Source of the DNA: an uncultured Bacteroidales bacterium
Lineage (GTDB): Bacteria; Bacteroidota; Bacteroidia; Bacteroidales; UBA932
Direction: 5' to 3'
Length of the DNA: 5,193 nucleotides
Assembly (NCBI GenBank): GCA_947305045.1
Contig: CAMZCW010000175.1
Location: forward strand, 1-5,193
Shown: piece by piece, positions 1-4,574 of the stretch
How the letters are laid out: every line of letters starts with the position of its first letter
Numbering within the stretch: position 1 is the first letter of the stretch
Notes under the pieces: generated by a model
What the model saw: the letters and a program-made list of their open reading frames with translations, nothing else
The model's database searches: none
What the model was told of the DNA's origin: nothing
Position numbers and translations under genes: made by a program

Positions 1-413
1 GAAAGGAAATCCACGGCCGCCAGGAAGTCCTCCGTATTGATGTCAGGTGACGCCATCCTGCGGGGTTCACCGCCGGATTCGCCGGTAAAGGAGGGATCAA
101 AGGCGATCGTGAGGAACCCTCTCTCGGCCATATGCTGGGCATAGATGCCGGCCGTCTGCTCCTTCACTGCGCCAAAAGGACCGCTCACGGCAATAGCCGC
201 CAGCTTGCCTTCAGCGTTCTTCGGAACATACATATCCGCGGCCAGTTCAATGCCAAAACGGTTGTGGAAAGTGACTTTGCTGTGATTGACCAGTTCCGAT
301 TTCGGGAAAGTCTTGTCCCATTCCTGGGTGAGATTCAGGGTGTTCATATTCTTGTTCTGGTTGCAGCCCAGCAGCAACATCGCTGCAAGGGCTATGGTTA
401 CGGTTTGTTTCAT
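1..413 (-). CDS. Alpha/beta hydrolase lipoprotein, N-terminal part (3' end beyond window)
   Basis: The reading frame is open from the ATG at 413 down to base 1, giving 137 residues plus a partial codon. It begins MKQTVTIALAAMLLLGC: a short basic N-terminus, a hydrophobic stretch and a lipobox LLLGC, so Cys17 is the predicted lipidated residue of an exported lipoprotein. Next come a beta-strand segment around residues 46-63 (KVTFHNRFGIELAADMYVP), then AVSGPFGAVKEQ (75-86) and FDPSFTGESGGEPR (105-118). This pattern is familiar from secreted Bacteroidetes alpha/beta hydrolases of the dienelactone hydrolase/YcjY-like type. The nucleophile Ser and the rest of the triad would lie left of the window, so activity cannot be judged and the substrate is unknown. 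The start is fixed by the lipoprotein signal and by a promoter box only 4 nt upstream. The gene is divergent from an AraC-type regulator, which may control it. Confidence 0.9.
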   Translation of the reverse strand, partial: MKQTVTIALAAMLLLGCNQNKNMNTLNLTQEWDKTFPKSELVNHSKVTFHNRFGIELAADMYVPKNAEGKLAAIAVSGPFGAVKEQTAGIYAQHMAERGFLTIAFDPSFTGESGGEPRRMASPDINTEDFLAAVDFL

Positions 414-417
414 GGTG

Positions 418-425
418 CAAAGGTA
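418..425 (-). promoter_or_regulatory. Bacteroidetes-type -7 box TACCTTTG for the hydrolase lipoprotein
   Basis: Read on the minus strand, TACCTTTG matches TAnnTTTG in full and is followed by CACC and then the ATG. Transcription should therefore start at or very near the start codon. A TTTG at about 450-453 (minus) lies somewhat too far upstream for an ideal -33 element. No Shine-Dalgarno sequence is possible in so short a leader. Confidence 0.65.
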
Positions 426-444
426 CGGCAAGGTTTCCAGGTTC

Positions 445-475
445 TTGTACAAATATTGGCTGATTATATACCAAT
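445..475. promoter_or_regulatory. Candidate operator in the divergent hydrolase/araC intergenic region
   Basis: The 91-bp gap between the two divergent starts holds an 8-bp perfect palindrome TTGTACAA at 445-452. It also holds an inverted pair ATTGG (455-459) and CCAAT (471-475) separated by 11 bp. Both lie between the two opposing -7 boxes, where a divergent AraC-type regulator would be expected to act. The symmetry is visible in the sequence; binding is inference. AraC proteins often prefer direct repeats, so another factor could be involved. Confidence 0.35.
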
Positions 476-489
476 TTCGCAGATTTTGT

Positions 490-497
490 TATCTTTG
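490..497 (+). promoter_or_regulatory. Bacteroidetes-type -7 box TATCTTTG for the AraC-family gene
   Basis: TATCTTTG is an exact match to TAnnTTTG, and only seven bases (CAGGGTT) separate it from the ATG at 505. The predicted transcript has a leader of at most a few bases. This box supports 505 as the start over upstream in-frame ATGs such as the one at 286, which would lie inside the divergent hydrolase gene. Confidence 0.7.
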
Positions 498-504
498 CAG
501 GGTT

Positions 505-1374
505 ATGAAGAAGATTCTGAAGGTCGATAATCCTAATGTCTATGCAGCGTATGTAGGTGCTCCGGTGCTACATCCACAGCTGGCGCTCATCAGTTATGAC
601 GAGGTGTCGCCGTTCCGCAACAGCCTGAACAATTACGGCGTTTACGGCCTTTTCATTCAGCAGCAATTCCCTAAATATTTGTCCTACGGCACCAAATCCA
701 TTCTGGTCGGTGACAGCTCCATCATTGCCGTTGCGCCCGGACAGATTGGCGGCGGAGAAGACAACGGAACGCCCCTGTACATCAACGGATGGGCGTTGCT
801 CTGGTCTCCGGAACTTTATATACCAGAAAACCCGTTTTTCTCCTATTTCGACACGGACTGGCTCCGTATGGAACCCAAGGAATGGGAACGGATATCGCTT
901 CTCCTGGTCACGATGCGAAAGGAAATGCAGGAGAGCCAGGACTTGCCTTTCCTCAGGAGAATCCTTACCAGTTACCTTCAATTGATTCTGGACTACTGCC
1001 AGCGCATTTACCTGCGCCAGCTTACCGAAAAGGAAAGCGGCGAAAGCGACATCCTCAAACGCTTCCACCGCCTGCTGGTGGATTATTTCTCCAAGGGACT
1101 TCAGCACGAAAAGGGCCTCCCGACAGTTGCCTGGTGTGCCAGCGAACTGGCTTATTCTGCCCGCTATTTCGGCGATATGATTCACCAGGCTACCGGCGGC
1201 ACAGCCATCGGCTATATCCATACCTTCGTTATCGACCAGGCCAAGACTTTCTTGATGAAAGGGCTCAGTGTTGGAGAAGTAGCCGATTTGCTTGGGTTTG
1301 AATATCCACACCATTTCAGCCGCCTGTTCAAGAAGATGACCGGAATGACTCCTACAGCGTTTCCGGGAGAATAA
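505..1374 (+). CDS. AraC-family transcriptional regulator
   Basis: This 289-residue cytoplasmic DNA-binding protein has an N-terminal domain (about 1-175) that I cannot assign, likely for ligand sensing or dimerisation. The C-terminal AraC/XylS domain spans about 205-286 and has two helix-turn-helix units. The first is near 207-230 (TVAWCASELAYSARYFGDMI) and resembles the usual 'A..L..S..YFS..FK..TG' pattern. The second is near 255-281, with SVGEVADLLGFEYPHHFSRL followed by FKKMTGMTP, the classic family signature. The frame is open further upstream, but the start at 505 is chosen because it follows a promoter box and gives a normal family length; the extra 73 residues would overlap the hydrolase. 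The gene is divergent from the hydrolase lipoprotein and may regulate it and itself. Effector and targets are unknown. Confidence 0.95.
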   Translation: MKKILKVDNPNVYAAYVGAPVLHPQLALISYDEVSPFRNSLNNYGVYGLFIQQQFPKYLSYGTKSILVGDSSIIAVAPGQIGGGEDNGTPLYINGWALLWSPELYIPENPFFSYFDTDWLRMEPKEWERISLLLVTMRKEMQESQDLPFLRRILTSYLQLILDYCQRIYLRQLTEKESGESDILKRFHRLLVDYFSKGLQHEKGLPTVAWCASELAYSARYFGDMIHQATGGTAIGYIHTFVIDQAKTFLMKGLSVGEVADLLGFEYPHHFSRLFKKMTGMTPTAFPGE

Positions 1375-1390
1375 ATCGGTGAGACGAACC

Positions 1391-1461
1391 ACCGGGAAAG
1401 GCCATCACCGTGCATGCTTTAACGCGTTTTGGGCCCAAAACGCGTTGTGCCGTGCATGGCT
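1391..1461 (+). repeat. Left arm of 29-bp inverted repeat bracketing the polymerase cassette, split by an insert
   Basis: The segment 1391-1416 (ACCGGGAAAGGCC, then ATCACCGTGCATG) matches the reverse complement of 3048-3073 at 23 of 26 positions. If the 42 bp at 1417-1458 are skipped, the next bases GCT (1459-1461) also match, giving 26 of 29 against 3045-3073. The arm is thus interrupted by a palindromic insert. Whether it is a transposon end, a regulatory site or an ordinary intergenic repeat of this genome cannot be told from one window. Confidence 0.6.
1408..1458. repeat. Palindromic insert flanked by 9-bp direct repeats CCGTGCATG
   Basis: CCGTGCATG occurs at 1408-1416 and again at 1450-1458. 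The 33 bp between contain a perfect 26-bp palindrome at 1421-1446 (half-site AACGCGTTTTGGG and its exact complement, centred on GGGCCC). The direct repeats look like a target-site duplication around a tiny palindromic element. As RNA or single-stranded DNA the palindrome could fold into an 11-bp stem with a GGCC loop. It begins 46 bp after the AraC stop but no T-run follows on either strand, so it is not a canonical terminator. Mobility is inference. Confidence 0.6.
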
Positions 1462-1501
1462 GGCGCTGGTCGGTGGCGCTTATTATTCCGGAAAGATTCA
1501 C

Positions 1502-1509
1502 TACATTTG
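1502..1509 (+). promoter_or_regulatory. Bacteroidetes-type -7 box TACATTTG for the polymerase cassette
   Basis: TACATTTG matches TAnnTTTG and is followed by TATGA and then the ATG at 1515. The polymerase mRNA is therefore expected to be leaderless or nearly so. An out-of-frame ATG at 1511 lies right beside it. No convincing -33 TTTG was found. A direct repeat TGGCGCT at 1461-1467 and 1474-1480 sits about 35-50 bp upstream of the likely start point and could be a regulator site. I saw no SOS/LexA-type box that I could defend. Confidence 0.65.
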
Positions 1510-1514
1510 TATGA

Positions 1515-2882
1515 ATGAACCAGCGGACGTACATAGCCATCGACCTCAAGTCCTTCTACGCATCGGTAGAGTGCGTGGAACGGGGACTGGACCCGCTGCA
1601 GGCCCGTCTGGTGGTGGCCGATGACTCCCGCACGGACAAAACCATCTGCCTGGCGGTGTCTCCCGCCCTCAAGGCGTATGGCATTTCCGGGCGCCCGCGT
1701 TTGTTTGAAGTGAAGCAGCGGATTGCCCAGCTCAAACGGGAGAATCCCCGGCTGGAACTGGACTTCATTACCGCTAAGCCGCGCATGGCTAAGTACCTGG
1801 AAGTCAGCGGTCAAGTGTACAGCGTGTACCTTCGCTACATTGCCCCGGAAGACATCCATGTGTACTCTATTGACGAGGTTTTTATCGACGCCACGGAATA
1901 CCTCCGGATGTATAGCGTCGATGCCCATACGCTCGCGATGCGCCTCATCCAGGAAGTGCTCCGGGAGACGGGCGTTACGGCAACGGCGGGCATCGGCCCC
2001 AATCTGTACCTGGCTAAGGTGGCGATGGATATTGAGGCCAAGCACAGGCAGTCCGATAAAGACGGTGTACGCATAGCGGAACTTTCGGAACGGAGTTATC
2101 GGGAAAGATACTGGACCCACAAGCCCCTGACGGACTTTTGGCGCATCGGCCATGGCACAGAAGCGCGGCTCGCGAGTGCCGGCATGTTTACCCTGGGCGA
2201 CGTAGCGCGGATGTCCCTGAACAACGAAGAGGTCCTGTATAAGCTCTTCGGCATTAATGCGGAGCTCCTGATTGACCACGCCTGGGGCTGGGAACCCTGC
2301 ACCATGGCCGATATCAAGCGCTACCGGCCCAGCGCCAGCAGCCTTTCCAGCGGGCAGGTGCTCATGGAGCCGTATTCCTTTGAGAAGGCCCGGACCATTG
2401 TGCGGGAAATGACGGATTTGCTGTCGCTGGATCTGGTGGACAAGCGGCTGGTCACCACCCAGCTTGTGCTGCATGTAGGCTACGAAGCCGGCAAGGGAAA
2501 CGGCCCCATGGTGAAGGACTGGTACGGGCGCCCTACACCCAAGCCGGCGCATGGTTCCGTGAACCTTCCGTTTGCCACATCGGCTACCTCCATCCTGCTT
2601 CGTTCCATGATGGAGTTGTACGATAGAATTGTGGACAGAAGGCTCTTTGTCAGACGCGTTTACGTTGTGGCATCTCAAGTAAAGCGGGAAGAGGAAGTGG
2701 ATGGGCTCCAAATGAGTCTTTTTGACGATGTAACAGACACTTCCCGGGAGCGCCGACAGCAGGAAGCCATCCTGGAAATCCGGCGGAAATTCGGGAAAAA
2801 TGCCATCCTGAAAGGGATGAATTTTGAGGAGGGCGCCACCACCCGCGACCGCAACCAGCAGATAGGAGGACACCACGAATGA
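1515..2882 (+). CDS. Y-family translesion DNA polymerase (DinB/UmuC/UvrX type)
   Basis: This 455-residue error-prone polymerase should copy damaged DNA at stalled forks. The palm has the first catalytic carboxylate at Asp10 in AIDLKSFYASVE (8-19), with Tyr15 at the expected steric-gate position against ribonucleotides. The other two are Asp120 and Glu121 in YSIDEVFID (117-125). TATAGIGPNLYLAKVAMD (155-172) is the conserved palm/thumb-junction block, and the little-finger domain covers roughly 280-390. GLQMSLFDD (397-405) is a clear beta-clamp-binding peptide. The tail KFGKNAILKGMNFEEGATTRDR then NQQIGGH (425-453) resembles the UvrX-like clade that I know mainly from Firmicutes. All catalytic residues are present and the length is normal for that clade. 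The start at 1515 gives the standard N-terminus; the ATG at 1511 is out of frame. The stop overlaps the YolD-like start by ATGA. Transfer from a Firmicute donor is plausible but not proven. Confidence 0.95.
   Translation: MNQRTYIAIDLKSFYASVECVERGLDPLQARLVVADDSRTDKTICLAVSPALKAYGISGRPRLFEVKQRIAQLKRENPRLELDFITAKPRMAKYLEVSGQVYSVYLRYIAPEDIHVYSIDEVFIDATEYLRMYSVDAHTLAMRLIQEVLRETGVTATAGIGPNLYLAKVAMDIEAKHRQSDKDGVRIAELSERSYRERYWTHKPLTDFWRIGHGTEARLASAGMFTLGDVARMSLNNEEVLYKLFGINAELLIDHAWGWEPCTMADIKRYRPSASSLSSGQVLMEPYSFEKARTIVREMTDLLSLDLVDKRLVTTQLVLHVGYEAGKGNGPMVKDWYGRPTPKPAHGSVNLPFATSATSILLRSMMELYDRIVDRRLFVRRVYVVASQVKREEEVDGLQMSLFDDVTDTSRERRQQEAILEIRRKFGKNAILKGMNFEEGATTRDRNQQIGGHHE
2864..2869 (+). promoter_or_regulatory. 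Consensus Shine-Dalgarno AGGAGG ahead of the YolD-like gene
   Basis: AGGAGG lies 9 nt before the ATG at 2879, inside the polymerase codons for its last residues (QIGGHHE). Such a strong ribosome-binding site is unusual here: the other starts in this window have none. It fits a gene pair inherited from an SD-using donor, although the sequence is also constrained by the conserved IGG residues it encodes. Confidence 0.7.
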
Positions 2883-3046
2883 GTACACCCTACGACGACA
2901 TCATCCACCTGGAGCATCCTACCTCCACCAAACACCCCCGCATGGCCCGTCTGGACCGTGCCGCCCAGTTCGCTCCCTTCGCCGCCCTGAAAGGCTACGA
3001 GGAAGTCATTGAAGAGAACCGCGAGAAAAACGAGGAGAATTATTAG
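2879..3046 (+). CDS. Short YolD-like protein, partner of the Y-family polymerase
   Basis: This is a 55-residue acidic-tailed protein beginning MSTPYDDIIHLEHPTSTKHP, then RMARLDRAAQFAPFAALKGYEEVIEE. The blocks YDDII.L, HP.M...DRAAQF and PFAAL.GY match the conserved N-terminal core of YolD-like proteins, which accompany UvrX/DinB-type polymerases in Firmicutes. Their biochemical role is not established to my knowledge. The start overlaps the polymerase stop (ATGA) and follows AGGAGG, so translation is likely coupled. From memory, relatives are usually around 100 residues or more, so this copy appears to end just after the core. Its TAG stop overlaps the right arm of the inverted repeat, and translation past the stop gives nothing YolD-like. 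It may be truncated or a naturally short form. Confidence 0.85.
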   Translation: MSTPYDDIIHLEHPTSTKHPRMARLDRAAQFAPFAALKGYEEVIEENREKNEENY

Positions 3047-3073
3047 CCATGCACGGTGGTGGCTTCTCCCGGT
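3045..3073 (-). repeat. Right arm of the 29-bp inverted repeat bracketing the polymerase cassette
   Basis: Read on the minus strand this is ACCGGGAGAAGCC followed by ACCACCGTGCATGGCT. It matches the reconstructed left arm (1391-1416 plus 1459-1461) at 26 of 29 bases, in opposite orientation, 1.6 kb away. It begins within the stop codon of the YolD-like gene. No transposase lies between the arms. Confidence 0.6.
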
Positions 3074-3103
3074 CCGGTGATTTGTCTTAAAAAAACACCA
3101 CCA

Positions 3104-3138
3104 ACCTGCGCCGTTGACCCTACTGACCTGCGCCGTTG
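3104..3138 (+). repeat. 13-bp direct repeat, 22-bp period
   Basis: ACCTGCGCCGTTG occurs at 3104-3116 and 3126-3138. The second copy supplies the left side of the terminator stem. The first could pair with the same right side (CGGCGCAG), giving an alternative longer hairpin. Confidence 0.6.
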
Positions 3139-3161
3139 GGACCGCCAGCGGCGCAGTTTTT
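3128..3161 (+). terminator. Rho-independent terminator of the polymerase/YolD-like operon
   Basis: CTGCGCCGTTGG (3128-3139) pairs with CCAGCGGCGCAG (3145-3156) as a 12-bp GC-rich stem with one G-U wobble and a 5-nt loop (GACCG). TTTTT follows at 3157-3161. It lies 81 bp after the YolD-like stop and well before the next promoter, so it likely insulates the polymerase operon from the sugar operon. Confidence 0.8.
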
Positions 3162-3242
3162 GGGCAAAACGTAGCAGTGGCGGTCCGAAAGGTCCGCCAG
3201 GGGAGCAGTTTGGCCGGAAAACGTAGCGGTGGCGGGACTTCC
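3139..3242. repeat. Two tandem imperfect 52-bp units
   Basis: The units 3139-3190 and 3191-3242 match at about 36 of their first 46 positions. Shared blocks are CCGCCAG, GCAGTTT and AAAACGTAGC(A/G)GTGGCGG. Each unit starts GG(A/T)CCGCCA and ends near TGGCGG, so each could fold on itself. The unit centres (GTTTTTGGGCAAAACG and GTTTGGCCGGAAAACG) resemble the core of the palindrome at 1421-1446, which suggests one family of intergenic palindromic repeats. The first unit overlaps the terminator. No protein-coding potential is seen. Confidence 0.65.
3178..3199. other. Hairpin with GAAA tetraloop at the junction of the 52-bp units
   Basis: TGGCGG-T-CC (3178-3186) and GG-T-CCGCCA (3191-3199) pair with one T-T mismatch around a GAAA loop. 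This makes a compact 22-nt hairpin straddling the boundary between the repeat units. No T-run follows, so it is not a standard terminator. Function unknown. Confidence 0.45.
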
Positions 3243-3298
3243 AGTGGGATATCGGCCATACCTGGCGATAAAAAGCGTGTTTTTCCACAAAAAATGAT

Positions 3299-3306
3299 TA
3301 TCTTTG
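3299..3306 (+). promoter_or_regulatory. Bacteroidetes-type -7 box TATCTTTG for the PFK/amylase operon
   Basis: TATCTTTG is an exact TAnnTTTG match, 37 nt before the ATG at 3344. Unlike the other promoters in the window it allows a leader of roughly 30 nt. That leader is very A/T-rich (ATTTAAAAGAACC, AAAATTTTTATCC, AACAAAT), lacks Shine-Dalgarno and is typical of well-expressed Bacteroidetes genes. A -33 TTTG is not obvious; the region is T-rich at 3279-3284. Confidence 0.7.
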
Positions 3307-3343
3307 TATGATTTAAAAGAACCAAAATTTTTATCCAACAAAT

Positions 3344-4573
3344 ATGAAAGATTCTATCATTATCCTTTGTGGTGGTGGCCCGGCTCCGGGCATGAACACC
3401 GTGGTTATGTCTGTAGCTAAGACCTTCCTTAGCAATGGTTATCGTGTTATTGGCCTGCATGGCGGTTACAGCGGCCTGTTCTCCCAGACCCCGCGCACGG
3501 AAGACATCGACTTCTTCAAGGCAGACGCCTACTTCAACCGGGGCGGCAGCTACCTCCAGATGAGCCGCTTCAAACCCACCGACAAGGACTTTGAGGAAAA
3601 CTTCAACCTGAGCCTGTTCCAGGACAACAACATCAAGCTGCTGGTCACCGTGGGCGGCGACGACACCGCCTCCACCGCCAACCGCATTGCCAAGTTCCTG
3701 GAAGCCAAGCAGTATCCCATCAAGAACATCCACGTGCCCAAGACCATCGACAACGACCTTCCGCTGCCGCAGAACACCCCGACCTTCGGCTTCAACAGCG
3801 CCAAGGATGAGGGTGCCCACCTGGCCCGCACCGTGTATGAGGATGCCCGCACCAGCGGCAACTGGCTCATCATCAGCGCCATGGGCCGCAGCGCCGGTCA
3901 CCTGGCCCTGGGTATCGGCGAGGCCACGCACTGCCCGATGACCATCATCCCCGAGATGTTCAACAAGACCGGCATCAGCCTGGACAAGATCGTCAAGCTC
4001 GCCCTCTCCGCCATCCTGAAGCGCAAGCTCCTGGGCATCGGCTACGGCACCGTCGTCGTCGCCGAGGGCGTCTTCCACGACCTGGATCCGCAGGAAATCA
4101 AGAACGCCGGCGTGTCCATGACCTATGACGAGCACGGCCATCCGGAGCTCGGTAAAATCTCCAAGGCTGTGCTGTTCAACGACATCCTGGAGAAGGAATT
4201 CAAGAAAATCGGCCTTAAGGTGAAGACCCGTCCGGTGGAGATTGGCTACGATGTCCGCTGCCAGGATCCTATCGGCTTTGACCTTACCTACTGCACGGAG
4301 CTGGCCATGGGCGCCTATGAGCTCTTTGCAAAAGGCGAGACCGGCTGCATGGTGTATGTGGATGCCTTCGGCACCGCCCACCCGCTGTACCTGAAAGACC
4401 TGCAGCAGGCCGACGGAAAAATCCCTCCGCGCCGCGTCGCCATTGACGGTGGTACCGCCCAGAACTACTTCAACCACATCTGCCACTTCATCACGCCGGC
4501 GGACTATGAAGCCGCCAAGAAGTACGTCGCCAATCCGGCCGACTACGACTTCAAGAAGATCTTGAACTGGTAG
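3344..4573 (+). CDS. pfp: 6-phosphofructokinase, predicted pyrophosphate-dependent
   Basis: This 409-residue cytoplasmic glycolytic enzyme phosphorylates fructose 6-phosphate to fructose 1,6-bisphosphate. The N-terminal GGGPAPGMN (10-18) is the phosphoryl-donor loop, and RGGSYLQMSR (66-75) is the next conserved block. GGDD (104-107) has Asp107 where ATP-dependent enzymes have Gly (E. coli Gly104). PKTIDNDL (132-139) has Lys133 where ATP enzymes have Gly124, and Asp136 is the catalytic base. MGRSAGHLAL (180-189) and the fructose 6-phosphate region near AEGVFHD (240-246) follow. Asp and Lys at these two positions are the known hallmark of PPi-dependent PFK (EC 2.7.1.90), which runs reversibly. 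Substrate choice is inferred from these residues, not shown. Codons are strongly biased to C/G third positions, suggesting high expression. A GH13 gene follows after one base, so both are probably cotranscribed. Confidence 0.93.
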   Translation: MKDSIIILCGGGPAPGMNTVVMSVAKTFLSNGYRVIGLHGGYSGLFSQTPRTEDIDFFKADAYFNRGGSYLQMSRFKPTDKDFEENFNLSLFQDNNIKLLVTVGGDDTASTANRIAKFLEAKQYPIKNIHVPKTIDNDLPLPQNTPTFGFNSAKDEGAHLARTVYEDARTSGNWLIISAMGRSAGHLALGIGEATHCPMTIIPEMFNKTGISLDKIVKLALSAILKRKLLGIGYGTVVVAEGVFHDLDPQEIKNAGVSMTYDEHGHPELGKISKAVLFNDILEKEFKKIGLKVKTRPVEIGYDVRCQDPIGFDLTYCTELAMGAYELFAKGETGCMVYVDAFGTAHPLYLKDLQQADGKIPPRRVAIDGGTAQNYFNHICHFITPADYEAAKKYVANPADYDFKKILNW

Positions 4574-4574
4574 T

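Noticed and set aside
286..504. 73-codon N-terminal extension of the AraC-family protein
   Set aside because: The extension overlaps the divergent hydrolase coding region and the promoter at 490-497; its sequence is not like AraC N-termini.
568..1392. 274-residue open frame on the minus strand
   Set aside because: It is antisense to the AraC-family gene, which has a clear HTH signature and its own promoter.
1421..1446. Palindrome as an intrinsic terminator of the AraC-family gene
   Set aside because: No T-run follows on either strand. A Rho-independent role is unsupported, though a hairpin could still form.
1419..2888. 489-residue open frame on the minus strand
   Set aside because: It is antisense to the Y-family polymerase, which has all its catalytic motifs. 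The antisense translation shows no family signature.
1377..3080. CGGTGA at 1377-1382 and 3075-3080 as a target-site duplication of the whole cassette
   Set aside because: The copies lie 8 bp and 1 bp from their respective arms, and a 6-mer match in GC-rich sequence is easily due to chance.
3139..3242. Tandem 52-bp units as a CRISPR array
   Set aside because: There are only two adjacent imperfect copies with no unique spacers and no cas genes.
3114..3311. 65-residue plus-strand frame in the intergenic repeats
   Set aside because: It runs through the terminator hairpin and the repeat units, has no promoter or ribosome-binding context, and matches no family I know.
2675..4486. 603-residue open frame on the minus strand
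   Set aside because: It is antisense to the PFK gene, whose strong C/G third-position bias removes stops. The translation is low-complexity (G/V/A/D-rich) with no recognisable domain, and it crosses the intergenic terminator and repeats.
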